Shown here: piece after piece, positions 44,790 to 52,918 of the stretch | How the letters are laid out: each line of letters begins with the position of its first letter | How positions within the stretch are numbered: position 1 is the first letter of the stretch | DNA from: Caulobacterales bacterium | GTDB lineage: Bacteria; Pseudomonadota; Alphaproteobacteria; Caulobacterales; Aquidulcibacteraceae | DNA: 64,000 bases | Direction: 5' to 3' | NCBI GenBank assembly: GCA_017303355.1 | Contig: JAFLCU010000007.1 | Coordinates: 1 to 64,000 of the forward strand | Made by a program: the position numbers and the translations under genes | Notes under the pieces: model-generated | The model's database searches: none | Told to the model about the DNA's origin: nothing | Seen by the model: only the letters and a program-made list of their open reading frames with translations

Positions 44790-45925
44790 ATCGCCAACTC
44801 GGCGGAAATCCTGTTGGCGAGCAAACGCCCTTGCGGCGTGAGCACGATGCGGCCTTCGCGCTCGGTGATGAAGCCCTGCTCCTGAAGCCACGCGCGCGCG
44901 TCCGCATTCAGTGGGCGACCGCGCACAACTTCGACCTGCGCCGCGTCGACGCCTTCGTCCGTGCGCAGGCCCATCAACAGCGTTTCGTCGGCGATTTCCT
45001 CGCGCGTGAGCACGGCTTCGGTAATCCAGCCAAAGCCGCTTTCGCGCACCGCGTCGATATAATCCGCCGGCCGCTGTTGCGCCTCGAATGCATAGCGCGC
45101 GCCTTCGTGCGTCATGCGCCCATGCGCGCCGGGCCCGACGCCCACCCAATCGGCGCTGCGCCAATAGAGCAGATTGTGTTGCGAACGCGCCGCGGCGCCC
45201 CGCGCATGGTTTGAAATTTCGTACGCGGGAAAGCCGGCCGCATCGCAAACATCCTGCGTCGCTTCATAGAGCGCCGCGCCCTCTTCGCCGTCGGGCGGCA
45301 CAAGCTGCCCACGATCGACGCGCCGCGCGAACGCGGTGCGGGGCTCGATCGTCAGCTGATAGAGCGACACGTGCTCCACTGGCAGCGCGAGCGCCTGCTG
45401 CAGCTCCGCGCGCCAATCGGCCACGCTCTGGCCTTCGCGCGCGTAGATCAGGTCGAGCGACACGCGCTTGCCCGTCGCCGCCGCCGCCTCAACCGCGCGC
45501 AATGCGGACGCCGCATCATGTCTGCGCCCTAGTGCTTTCAGCGCGGCATCATTGAACGCCTGCGCGCCAACGGAAAACCGATTGACGCCCGCCGCGGCCT
45601 GCTCGGCATAAAGCGCGGCGTCTTCCGGATTGGCCTCAATCGTGATTTCACAATTCGCCGCCAAGCCAAACGCGCGATCAGCGGCGTCGATCAGGCGCGC
45701 CACCTCGACGCCGCGCAACAGAGACGGCGTGCCGCCGCCCAGAAACAAGCTCACCGCTTCGCGTTTGCCGAAGCGGCGCGCATGCGCCTCAATGTCGGCG
45801 ATGATCGCATCCAGCAGCGGCGCGTTGTCGGCGCCGCGCGCGCGATAGACGTTGAAATCACAATACGGGCAGATCGTCGCGCAATACGGCCAATGCACAT
45901 AGATGCCGAGCGCGGGCGTGCTCAT
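44786..45925 (-). CDS. hemW: HemW family radical-SAM haem chaperone
   Basis: This is a 379-residue HemN-like protein. The radical-SAM motif is C-x-x-x-C-x-x-C in [14 protein letters not shown], near residues 15-28. It shares [14 protein letters not shown] and [20 protein letters not shown] with the HemW group (HemN proper has a longer N-terminus and extra residues). It is therefore better called HemW than coproporphyrinogen dehydrogenase. A C-terminal HemN_C domain follows (about 300-379). Its start overlaps the rdgB stop by 4 nt. Confidence 0.94.
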   Translation of the reverse strand: MSTPALGIYVHWPYCATICPYCDFNVYRARGADNAPLLDAIIADIEAHARRFGKREAVSLFLGGGTPSLLRGVEVARLIDAADRAFGLAANCEITIEANPEDAALYAEQAAAGVNRFSVGAQAFNDAALKALGRRHDAASALRAVEAAAATGKRVSLDLIYAREGQSVADWRAELQQALALPVEHVSLYQLTIEPRTAFARRVDRGQLVPPDGEEGAALYEATQDVCDAAGFPAYEISNHARGAAARSQHNLLYWRSADWVGVGPGAHGRMTHEGARYAFEAQQRPADYIDAVRESGFGWITEAVLTREEIADETLLMGLRTDEGVDAAQVEVVRGRPLNADARAWLQEQGFITEREGRIVLTPQGRLLANRISAELAI

Positions 45926-46512
45926 TTCAGCGCCGCGAGCAATTTCTCGAACGCGCGCGCGCGATGCGTCAGCGGCAGCTTTTCGTCATGGCTCATTTCG
46001 CCGAAAGTGAGCGTCTGGCCGTCGGCGCGAAAGATCGGGTCGTAGCCGAAGCCCTTGTCGCCGCGCGGCGGCCATACGATTTGCCCACGCGCTTCGCCTT
46101 CGAACGTCTCCACGCTTCCGCCCGGCTGCGCCAGCGCCAGCACGCATACGAACCGCGCCGAAAGATCGCCGCCGCCACGCTGCAACTCATCCCAAACACG
46201 CCGCATCGCCGCCGCGAAATCCCTGTTCGGCCCCGCCCAGCGCGCCGAATAGACGCCCGGATCGCCGCCCAGCGCGAACACCTCGAGCCCGGAATCGTCG
46301 GAAAGCGCCGGCAGCCCCGAGGCTTCGGCCGCCGCCCGCGCCTTGAGCGCGGCGTTGCCCACGAAGGTGGTTTCGGTTTCTTCCGGCTCGGGCAGACCCA
46401 GCTCGCCGGCGGAAATCGCCTCCACGCCGAGCGGCGCGAGCAACGCCCCGATCTCGCGGACCTTCCCCGCATTGTGGCTGGCGACGACGAGACGACCGGA
46501 AAGACGGGGCAT
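45922..46512 (-). CDS. rdgB: dITP/XTP pyrophosphatase (RdgB/HAM1)
   Basis: This 196-residue house-cleaning nucleotide pyrophosphatase starts [20 protein letters not shown] with the substrate-loop S-H-N-x-G-K. It continues [20 protein letters not shown] then SARWAG, both conserved, and ends with [11 protein letters not shown] and [14 protein letters not shown] segments (here [10 protein letters not shown]). I use the ATG at 46512; an ATG three codons earlier is less likely. It is directly upstream of hemW (4-nt overlap) and divergent from the DUF2975 gene across a palindrome at 46553. Confidence 0.96.
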   Translation of the reverse strand: MPRLSGRLVVASHNAGKVREIGALLAPLGVEAISAGELGLPEPEETETTFVGNAALKARAAAEASGLPALSDDSGLEVFALGGDPGVYSARWAGPNRDFAAAMRRVWDELQRGGGDLSARFVCVLALAQPGGSVETFEGEARGQIVWPPRGDKGFGYDPIFRADGQTLTFGEMSHDEKLPLTHRARAFEKLLAALK

Positions 46513-46552
46513 AAGCGACACTTGTTTGACGGGCGGGCTCCCGGTCTATATC

Positions 46553-46566
46553 GTTTATCAATAAAC
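46553..46566. promoter_or_regulatory. Palindromic operator candidate before the DUF2975-XRE pair
   Basis: GTTTAT-CA-ATAAAC is a perfect 6+2+6 inverted repeat 40 nt before the DUF2975 start, within an AT-rich stretch (ctatatcgtttatcaataaac) in otherwise GC-rich DNA. A small HTH protein encoded by the second gene of the operon is an obvious candidate binder, giving autoregulation. The site also overlaps a possible -10 region (TATATCG). Confidence 0.55.
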
Positions 46567-46605
46567 CCGGCTTAGGCTCAGCCGGAGGAAGGTTTCGAAG
46601 CGTCC

Positions 46606-47202
46606 ATGAAGGCCCTCGGCAAAGGCTCTGTCGCATCCCTAGTCCGGATCGGGCTGATGATCGCTTGGTGGGCCCTTTGGGCGTGCGCCGCGTTCGTTGG
46701 TCTCGCCGCTGTTGCTTACAGCGTGGTGCTGGCCATGGTCGCGAATGGCGCGATCGACGCTGCGGAGCTTCAAAACAGCGACGGCTTTCAGATCGGCGCG
46801 TTCCACATCAATTTTGACCAGCCGGGCGCCGCGACTTGGCCGATCGCCATCCCGTCGCTTCTGACCGTCGCTGTCATGATCGCCGGCGCGCTTATCATCG
46901 TTTGGCGCTTACGCAGGCTGTTTGATAGCTTCTCTTCCGGCGAGCCCTTTCGGCGCGAGAACGCAGCACACCTGCGCGTCATCTGGATCACGATGGTCGC
47001 GGTGGAGCTTGCACGATATTTTTTGACTGCCTCCATTACTGGACTGGTGGTGGCGTTTGGCGAGGCGCAAGGCGTCGGTGTCAGAGAGGTTTCTCTAAGC
47101 GTCGACCCCTCTACATGGGGCTCCATCCTCATCCTGATCGTTCTGGCTGAAGTCTTCCGCGAAGGCGCGCGCCTCAAGGAAGAGCAGGAGCTGACGATCT
47201 GA
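46606..47202 (+). CDS. DUF2975 family membrane protein
   Basis: This 198-residue protein has four membrane helices (about 12-45, 78-103, 125-150, 168-185). The conserved DUF2975 layout is visible: WRLRRLFDSFSSGEPFRREN after the second helix (L-x-x-(I/L)-F-x-x-(F/L)-x-x-G-x-P-F-x-x-x-N) and LVLAEVFREGARLKEEQELTI-type ending. Members are typically paired with a small YozG-like regulator, as here: the stop and the next start share one base (TGATG at 47200-47204). GGAGGAAGG precedes the start. Function of the family is unknown. Confidence 0.92.
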   Translation: MKALGKGSVASLVRIGLMIAWWALWACAAFVGLAAVAYSVVLAMVANGAIDAAELQNSDGFQIGAFHINFDQPGAATWPIAIPSLLTVAVMIAGALIIVWRLRRLFDSFSSGEPFRRENAAHLRVIWITMVAVELARYFLTASITGLVVAFGEAQGVGVREVSLSVDPSTWGSILILIVLAEVFREGARLKEEQELTI

Positions 47203-47450
47203 TGGCGATCCGCGTCACCCTCGACCGCATCCTGCTTGAGCGCCGCATGTCGCTGACCGACCTCAGCGACAAGGTCGGCGTCACGCTCGCCAACCTCTCG
47301 ATCCTGAAAACCGGCAAGGCCAAGGCGATCCGCTTTTCCACGCTTAATGCGCTCTGCCGCGTGCTGGAGTGCCAGCCCGGCGAACTGCTCAGCTTCGAGC
47401 CCAGCGACGATGACGCGCTCGAGGAAACGGCGGATCAAGCCGCCGAATAA
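47202..47450 (+). CDS. Small Cro/C1-type HTH regulator (YozG-like)
   Basis: This 82-residue protein is almost entirely one HTH domain: VTLDRILLERRMSLTDLSDK, then VTLANLSILKTGKAKAIRFS and LNALCRVLECQPGELLSFEP. That is the HTH_26/YozG form with the final C-Q-P-G-(E/D)-(L/I)-L. An acidic tail follows. It is translationally coupled to the DUF2975 gene. Its 3' end overlaps the opposite-strand gene at 47435 by 16 nt. It likely regulates its own operon through the palindrome at 46553. Confidence 0.93.
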   Translation: MAIRVTLDRILLERRMSLTDLSDKVGVTLANLSILKTGKAKAIRFSTLNALCRVLECQPGELLSFEPSDDDALEETADQAAE

Positions 47451-47905
47451 GGCGCGCCCACCACTAGCTTGAAGCTCTCGATCTCCGGGTCGTCCAAGGC
47501 CGTGGCGTGAATCAGATCGGCTTCGCCAAACAGCGCGAATTCGCGGCCATTGGCGCTGAATATGTAACCGACATCGACGCTATAGGGACTGGTCATCGTC
47601 AGCCGGCGCGGATTGGCGAGTGAGGCGCCGATCAGCCAAGGCAGATCGATCTCCTCATGCTCCCAATCGCGCACGATCGCCGCGTACGTGTCCGGCTCCT
47701 CGGTTTCGAGATGGCCATAGGCGTAATCCAGCAACGTGCCTTCGCGAATGATGATGTCGGTCGCGCCTTCAAAGCCAATATCGATGTGCAGGATCGCGCC
47801 GCTCGCGAACGCGATCTCGATCGGATCGTCGATGTCGAACGGCGCATGCCCGACGCGCGAAATCCGTGCAATCGGGCCTGCCGCGATGAGCGCCTCGATG
47901 CTCAC
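47435..47905 (-). CDS. Hypothetical protein co-transcribed with rph
   Basis: This 156-residue acidic soluble protein has no signal or membrane segment and is rich in beta-strand-like runs ([51 protein letters not shown]). I do not recognise a family. Its start overlaps the rph stop by 4 nt (47902-47905), so it is translated from the rph message. Codon use resembles its neighbours, arguing for a resident gene. Confidence 0.75.
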   Translation of the reverse strand: MSIEALIAAGPIARISRVGHAPFDIDDPIEIAFASGAILHIDIGFEGATDIIIREGTLLDYAYGHLETEEPDTYAAIVRDWEHEEIDLPWLIGASLANPRRLTMTSPYSVDVGYIFSANGREFALFGEADLIHATALDDPEIESFKLVVGAPYSAA

Positions 47906-48615
47906 GCAATCGCTGCGCGTTGCAGTTCGAACAGCTTGCCGCAGCCGAGCTTCGCCAGGCGGATCAGCTCCGCGAATTCGTCATCCGTGAACGGACGCTT
48001 CTCGCCGGTGGCTTGCACCTCGATCAAGCGGCCGTCGCCGGCCATGACGAAATTGCAGTCGACCTCGGCGTTGGAATCTTCCGCGTAATCGATGTCGAGC
48101 ACGGCGGCCGTCTCGAACACGCCGCACGAAATCGCCGCGACCTGGCCGGTGATCGGGTTCTCCTTGATCACCTTCTCTTCGACCAGATATTTGCACGCGC
48201 GCGCCAGCGCCACCCAAGCGCCGGTGATCGCCGCCGTGCGCGTGCCGCCATCGGCTTGGATCACGTCGCAATCGAGCGTGATGGTGCGGTCGCCCAGCAC
48301 TTTGAGATCGACCACCGAACGCAGCGAGCGGCCGATCAGGCGCTGGATTTCCTGCGTGCGCCCGCTCTGCTTGCCCTGCGCGGCTTCGCGGCGGCCCCGC
48401 GTGTGCGTGGCGCGCGGCAGCATGCCGTATTCGCCCGTCACCCAGCCGCGCCCCTGGCCCTTCAGCCAGCCGGGGACGCCCTGTTCGACGCTCGCCGTGC
48501 AGAGCACGTGCGTCTGCCCGAACTTGGCCAGGCACGAACCCTCGGCGTAACGGGACACCGCCGTTTCCAAGCTGATTTCACGCAATTGGTCGCTGGCGCG
48601 GCCGGACGGGCGCAT
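47902..48615 (-). CDS. rph: Ribonuclease PH
   Basis: This 237-residue phosphorolytic exonuclease trims tRNA 3' ends. It starts [20 protein letters not shown] then [40 protein letters not shown] has the phosphate-binding arginines. [20 protein letters not shown] is the catalytic D-x-x-x-x-D-G-G-T block. The gene is intact. GGAGAAGG sits before the ATG. Its promoter region contains one of two near-identical copies described at 48646-48698. Confidence 0.97.
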   Translation of the reverse strand: MRPSGRASDQLREISLETAVSRYAEGSCLAKFGQTHVLCTASVEQGVPGWLKGQGRGWVTGEYGMLPRATHTRGRREAAQGKQSGRTQEIQRLIGRSLRSVVDLKVLGDRTITLDCDVIQADGGTRTAAITGAWVALARACKYLVEEKVIKENPITGQVAAISCGVFETAAVLDIDYAEDSNAEVDCNFVMAGDGRLIEVQATGEKRPFTDDEFAELIRLAKLGCGKLFELQRAAIA

Positions 48616-48645
48616 GGGAACCTTCTCCAGAATAGGCCTCTATCG

Positions 48646-48698
48646 GATTGTTTGGTCAAGTTAGGCTATATCGGCCTAACTTTCCTATAGAGTGCTAT
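48646..48698 (-). promoter_or_regulatory. rph-proximal copy of the inverted 53-nt promoter/operator repeat
   Basis: Read on the minus strand, this 53-nt block starts ATAGCACTCTATAGGA and ends TTGACCAAACAATC. It matches the block at 48817-48869 (plus strand) at 43 of 53 positions with no gaps. Inside is the palindrome AGTTAGGC (48659-48666) N7 GCCTAACT (48674-48681). TATAGG is a plausible -10. It lies about 30-80 nt before the rph start. Confidence 0.85.
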
Positions 48699-48784
48699 GA
48701 ACTTGATGGCCCGCCCATTGGCCGAAAAGCGTCGCCAAGTCGACCCCCGAGATTTGAAGCGCCTCGATAGGTCAGTTTGGACAA

Positions 48785-48805
48785 GTTTGGCCGACTCGCC
48801 CTAAC
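48785..48805. promoter_or_regulatory. Third, central copy of the GTTAGG-N9-CCTAAC site
   Basis: GTTTGG (48785-48790), nine bases, then CCTAAC (48800-48805). It has the same half-site length and spacing as the two copies in the flanking repeats, with one mismatch in the left half. It is not part of the long 53-nt repeat, so the palindrome itself appears to be the conserved element. Confidence 0.7.
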
Positions 48806-48816
48806 TCCTTAACTCA

Positions 48817-48869
48817 ATAGCAATCTATAGGATTGTTAGGCCACACCAACCTAACTAGACCAAACAATC
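48817..48869 (+). promoter_or_regulatory. ATPase-proximal copy of the inverted 53-nt promoter/operator repeat
   Basis: Plus-strand block starting ATAGCAATCTATAGGATT and ending AGACCAAACAATC, just 2 nt before the ATPase ATG at 48872. The palindrome is GTTAGG (48835-48840) N9 CCTAAC (48850-48855). The differences from the rph copy are concentrated in the palindrome spacer (6 of 10), as expected if the half-sites are selected. TATAGG (48825-48830) could be the -10, placing the site at or just after the transcription start, where a bound protein would repress. Confidence 0.85.
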
Positions 48870-48871
48870 AT

Positions 48872-50062
48872 ATGAAGGCCACCCACAATCCCTATAATCC
48901 CGGCGCCGGGGTCCCTCCCCCGGACCTCGCCGGCCGCGATGCGCTGATTGAGATGGCGCGCGTCGCCATCGTCCGCGCCAAGGCCGGGCGGCCGGCGAAA
49001 AGCGCAATCATGTTGGGGCTGCGCGGCGTCGGCAAAACCGTGCTGCTCAACGCCTTCGAAGCCATCGCCGAGGAGCAAGGCTGCCAGACCGCGCTGCTCG
49101 AAATCGAGCCGACCATGCCGCTGGCGCAGCAACTCGCGCCGCAGCTTCAGCAAATCCTCTTCCGTCTCGACCGCATCAAGAAGGCCGGCGCCGATCTGCA
49201 AAAGGCGTTTGGTTCGCTGAAAGCCTTCGCCTCGATGTTCAAGGCGACTGTCGGCGATGTCGATTTCAGTTTCGCCGCCGGCCAAGCCACCGGCGATCTC
49301 ACCATCGATCTGACCGATCTTTTCGTCGCCATCGCCGAAGCGGCCAAGAAGCGCGAGACCGCCATCATTCTGCTGATCGATGAAATCCAATATCTGCAGA
49401 AGAGCGATCTCGGCGCGCTCATCATGGCGCTGCACAAAATCTCGCAACGCCAATTGCCGCTCTTGCTGTTCGGCGGCGGCCTGCCGCAACTGGCCAAGCT
49501 TGCGGGCGATGCGAAATCCTACGCCGAGCGTCTGTTCGACTATCCCCCGATCGGCCCGCTCGACGATGCCGGCGCGCGCCTGGCCCTTACCGCCCCCGCC
49601 GACCGCGAAGGCGTGAAATATTCCGCCGACGCGCTCGATTTCGTCGTCAAGCAAACCGGCGGCTATCCGTTTTTCCTGCAAGTCTGGGGCGCGCATTGCT
49701 GGGAGGTGGCGGCGAAATCGCCGATCACCTTGGCGGACGCGAAACGCGCCACCGATCTCGCGGTCGCGGCCCTCGATGAAGGCATTTTCAAAGTCCGTCT
49801 CGCACGCCTCACAGATCGTCAGAAAACCTATGCCCGCGCCATGGCGGAGTTCGGCGCCGATCCCGTGCATTCATCTGAAATCGCCGACGTCATGGGCCTA
49901 AGCCTCAGCCAAGCGGCGCCAATCCGCGATGAGCTGATCAAGAAGGGCATGGCCTATTCGCCCGAACGCGGCCTGATCGGTTTCACCGTGCCCAAGTTCG
50001 ACGAATATATGCGCCGCGCCATGGCTCCGATCACACCGCCGAAAGCGAAGAAAAAAGCCTAG
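48872..50062 (+). CDS. AAA-family ATPase with C-terminal winged-helix-like domain
   Basis: This is a 396-residue protein. Walker A is GLRGVGKTVLL (about 49-59) and Walker B is AIILLIDEIQYL (Asp170-Glu171). LPLLLFGGGLPQLAKLAG has the shape of a sensor region, followed by the lid segment AERLFDYPPIGPLDDAGARL. The last 70 residues (SSEIADVMGLSLSQAAPIRD, GLIGFTVPKFDEYMRR) look like a winged helix, then a Lys-rich tail. This is the ORC/STAND-like ATP-binding protein type found singly in many bacteria; function unknown. No ribosome binding site precedes the ATG, which abuts the promoter repeat. Together with the next gene it separates rph from hrcA. Confidence 0.85.
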   Translation: MKATHNPYNPGAGVPPPDLAGRDALIEMARVAIVRAKAGRPAKSAIMLGLRGVGKTVLLNAFEAIAEEQGCQTALLEIEPTMPLAQQLAPQLQQILFRLDRIKKAGADLQKAFGSLKAFASMFKATVGDVDFSFAAGQATGDLTIDLTDLFVAIAEAAKKRETAIILLIDEIQYLQKSDLGALIMALHKISQRQLPLLLFGGGLPQLAKLAGDAKSYAERLFDYPPIGPLDDAGARLALTAPADREGVKYSADALDFVVKQTGGYPFFLQVWGAHCWEVAAKSPITLADAKRATDLAVAALDEGIFKVRLARLTDRQKTYARAMAEFGADPVHSSEIADVMGLSLSQAAPIRDELIKKGMAYSPERGLIGFTVPKFDEYMRRAMAPITPPKAKKKA

Positions 50063-50170
50063 CCTGGATCGCCGGCGCCCTCGCCGGCATTCCGTCCGAT
50101 CGAACAAGCGCCAGCGTCTGTCGGTAGCTGCCGCGCCGTGCCGGCGGGGGCGCCGGCGGTCCAGATGCAA

Positions 50171-51046
50171 TCACTGCACAACAGCGCAGCGCAATGTCAG
50201 CTGCCGCGTGCGTCGATTGACGCTGATCGAGGCGCACCCCGCGCGCTCCAACGCGGCTCGGCCAACCACAAGCGACGGCGGCGGCGCATCCGTCTCCCCT
50301 GCGGCGATGATCGCGTCTTCTTCCAGAGCGCCCAGCAAAGGCGCATTGGTGCGCGCAAACGCCGGCGCCAGCGTCAACCCCTCGATTGCGAGTTCCGTCG
50401 TCACCGGCTGCATCATCGTGGTGAGCCCCAGCGCCATCGGCATCCGCGCCAACTCGCCCGCCGCCGGGATCGCGCCCGCGCGATCAAACAGACGCGCGGC
50501 CGGGCGATTGAACACGCTCGCCGGGTTGGTCACGTCAAACATCACCAACAACGTCTCGCCGCCGGCTTGCGTGCTGACGCGCCACACATCCGCGTCTTCC
50601 AGCGCGAACCGGATCTCGCGCATTCGCGCCGGCTCGGCGCCAAGTGTGATCGTGATCACATCGTACGGCATCGCGCCGGGCCCGATCAGCCCCTCGGCCA
50701 CATGGCTCGCTGGCGCGGGAAATATGCCCGCGAAGGCGCGCGACACGCGCGCGCCGAACGAAATACGCGGCCGCGCGATGCGGCCGCGTATCGTGCTGCC
50801 GCCTTCAATGCCCACCGCCACCGCCGCGAACGGCAGCCGCCGCAAGCCAATCCGCTCCGCGCCTGGCGTCGATACCGCCAGCATGTCCGGCATGCGGGTA
50901 TCGACCTCAAGCCGCACATCGCGATCATTGATCCGCGCTTCCACCACGGGCGGCCCATGGCGGGCGTCAAGCGTGAAGGCGGTCTGCGCCATGGCTGGCG
51001 CGGCGAAGCTTAAAGCGGCGACAAAGCCCAAAAGTCCCAGGCGCAT
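50171..51046 (-). CDS. Secreted retropepsin-like protein, altered active site
   Basis: This 291-residue protein has a signal peptide (MRLGLLGFVAALSFAAPAMAQ). Its aspartyl-protease-like strands are PPVVEARINDRDVRLEVDTR (49-51 = Asp-Thr-Arg) and a G-L-(I/L)-G-like segment AEGLIGPGAMPYDVITITLG. Active retropepsins have D-(T/S)-G; here the Gly is replaced by Arg51, so catalysis is doubtful. A second half resembles the first in strand pattern (VWRVSTQAGGETLLVMFDVT; LVVGRAALERAG). It is convergent with the ATPase gene (109 nt between stops) and divergent from hrcA. Confidence 0.65.
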   Translation of the reverse strand: MRLGLLGFVAALSFAAPAMAQTAFTLDARHGPPVVEARINDRDVRLEVDTRMPDMLAVSTPGAERIGLRRLPFAAVAVGIEGGSTIRGRIARPRISFGARVSRAFAGIFPAPASHVAEGLIGPGAMPYDVITITLGAEPARMREIRFALEDADVWRVSTQAGGETLLVMFDVTNPASVFNRPAARLFDRAGAIPAAGELARMPMALGLTTMMQPVTTELAIEGLTLAPAFARTNAPLLGALEEDAIIAAGETDAPPPSLVVGRAALERAGCASISVNRRTRQLTLRCAVVQ

Positions 51047-51135
51047 GGGCTGCGTTCCTCCCGGCGGAACACGGCGATTTCAAGTCGCGCCCTCGCCCGC
51101 TTGCGCCCACGCACGCCTTCGCTACCTAGAGCGCG

Positions 51136-52215
51136 ATGGCGCAGCCGCAGGCCCCCGACCTCACCTCGCTCGACGCCCGGGCGCGGGAGATTTTTAGAGA
51201 GATCGTCGAGTCCTACCTGACGACCGGCGAGCCCGTGGGCTCGCGCACGCTCTCCAAGCTGGGCAGCGTCGGCCTCTCAGCGGCCTCGATCCGCAACACC
51301 ATGGCCGACCTCGCCGGCCTCGGCCTGCTCGATGCGCCGCACGCCATGGCCGGCCGCCGGCCGACCCAGGCCGGCCTGCGCTTCTTCGTCGATAGCTTGC
51401 TGCAACTCGGCGATCTGCCGCCGGACGAGAAGCGCGAGATTGACGGCCGCATCGGCCAGGCCGGCGCCAATCCGCAGGACGTGCTCGGCGCCGCCTCCGA
51501 ATTGCTGTCCGGCCTCGCTGGCGGCGCGGGCCTCGTGGTCACGCCGGAGCGCGACGCGCCGGTGCGTCATGCCGAGATCGTCGGCATTGGTCCGGGCCAA
51601 GCACTGCTCGTGCTCGTGTTCGAGGACAACCAGGTCGAGAACCGGATCATCAGCACGCCGCCTGACCTCCCCTCCGGCGCGCTGGTCGAAGCCGCGAACT
51701 ATTTAAACGCGCGCTTCAAAGGCAAAACCCTGGGCGAAGCCCGCGCCGAAGCTTCAGAGGCGTTGACGCGCGATCGCGCCGCCTTGGATCAAGCCGCGGC
51801 CAAGCTGGTTGAAAAAGGTCTGGTCGAGTGGTCGGGCGAGGACCCCACTTTGGGCCGCTCGCTGATCGTGCGCGGGCGCGGCAATCTGCTTCAGGACCAG
51901 CAGGCCATCGCCGACCTCGAACGCGCACGCCGGCTGTTCGATGACCTGGAAAAGACCCGCGAACTGATCCAAGTGCTCGATCTGGCCAAGGCTGGCGAGG
52001 CCGTGCGTGTCTTTATCGGCTCGGAAAACCCGCTGTTTTCACTGTCGGGGTCGAGTTTGATCGTCGCGCCCTATATGAACGCAGAACGGCGGGTCGTCGG
52101 CGCCCTGGGCGTCATCGGCCCGACCCGATTGAATTACGCCCGGGTGATCCCCGTGGTGGACTACACCGCCCGCGTCGTCGGCAGATTGCTCGACGCGCGC
52201 GGATCGGAACGCTGA
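51136..52215 (+). CDS. hrcA: Heat-inducible transcription repressor HrcA
   Basis: This 359-residue repressor of CIRCE-controlled chaperone genes has a winged-helix N-terminus with [20 protein letters not shown] then [20 protein letters not shown], the signature (P-V-G-S-R-T-L, S-(A/S)-x-x-I-R-N-x-M-x-D-L). The GAF-like domain and the end segment [20 protein letters not shown] are present. I see no CIRCE element upstream of hrcA or dnaK here; target groES/groEL genes lie outside. grpE follows by 12 nt. Confidence 0.97.
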   Translation: MAQPQAPDLTSLDARAREIFREIVESYLTTGEPVGSRTLSKLGSVGLSAASIRNTMADLAGLGLLDAPHAMAGRRPTQAGLRFFVDSLLQLGDLPPDEKREIDGRIGQAGANPQDVLGAASELLSGLAGGAGLVVTPERDAPVRHAEIVGIGPGQALLVLVFEDNQVENRIISTPPDLPSGALVEAANYLNARFKGKTLGEARAEASEALTRDRAALDQAAAKLVEKGLVEWSGEDPTLGRSLIVRGRGNLLQDQQAIADLERARRLFDDLEKTRELIQVLDLAKAGEAVRVFIGSENPLFSLSGSSLIVAPYMNAERRVVGALGVIGPTRLNYARVIPVVDYTARVVGRLLDARGSER

Positions 52216-52227
52216 ACGAGGAATGGA

Positions 52228-52785
52228 ATGACGGACGAAAGCAACGCCGGCCAGGAAACGAACAGGCCGGAGCAAGATGTCGATGTAGCTGCGCTGCAAG
52301 CCGAGCTCGCGAAAGCGCGCGACGACATGCTGCGCGCGCTGGCCGACGCCGAGAACACCCGCCGCCGCGCCGAGCGCCAAGTCACCGAAGCGCGCGCCTA
52401 CGCCATCGACCGCTTCGCCGGCGACCTGCTGCCGATCGCCGATACATTGTCGCGCGCACTGCAGGCCGCGCCCAGCGAAGCCAGCGACGACGCGCTGCGC
52501 AATCTTATCACCGGCGTCGAACTAACGGAGCGCGCGCTGATCGAGGCGTTCGCAAAGCATGGTCTGAGGCGCGTCGGCGCGCGCGGCGAGGCGTTCGACC
52601 CGAACCTGCACCAGGCCGTCGCACAAGCGCCGTCGGATTTCCCGGCGGGCGTCATCGCCGAGGTGATGCAGGCCGGCTACGTGCTGGGCGACCGCACCTT
52701 GCGCGCGGCGATGGTGATGATCTCGGCCGGCCCCGCCAGCGCCGGCGGCCCGAGCGCATCCGTGAACGTCGACATCAAAGTTTAG
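52228..52785 (+). CDS. grpE: Nucleotide exchange factor GrpE
   Basis: This 185-residue co-chaperone releases ADP from DnaK. It has a long coiled coil (DVAALQAELAKARDDMLRAL), then the head: ADAENTRRRAERQVTEARAY and FDPNLHQAVAQAP, then GYVLGDRTLRAAMVMIS, the classic GrpE C-terminal block. It is in an operon with hrcA (GAACGAGGAATGG before the ATG). It supports the dnaK-dnaJ genes 7 kb downstream. Confidence 0.97.
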   Translation: MTDESNAGQETNRPEQDVDVAALQAELAKARDDMLRALADAENTRRRAERQVTEARAYAIDRFAGDLLPIADTLSRALQAAPSEASDDALRNLITGVELTERALIEAFAKHGLRRVGARGEAFDPNLHQAVAQAPSDFPAGVIAEVMQAGYVLGDRTLRAAMVMISAGPASAGGPSASVNVDIKV

Positions 52786-52803
52786 CAGCCATCCAATTTA
52801 TTC

Positions 52804-52820
52804 ACCGCGCCATGCGCGGT
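52804..52820 (+). terminator. Weak hairpin after grpE
   Basis: ACCGCGC-CAT-GCGCGGT is a perfect 7-bp stem with a 3-nt loop, 19 nt after the grpE stop. The downstream sequence (tgcgtctggttt) has only a short T-rich part, so termination is likely weak or factor-assisted. Confidence 0.4.
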
Positions 52821-52918
52821 TGCGTCTGGTTTGTCGCGGTTCCGTCCACTTTCGCCTTTACGTCACGCATGACCGATTGTTAACCATGCCGGTCAGTGAT
52901 TTGAGGGGAGAGAATTCC

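Noticed and set aside
51047..51135. CIRCE upstream of hrcA
   Set aside because: No inverted repeat of the CIRCE type is present in the 89-nt gap.
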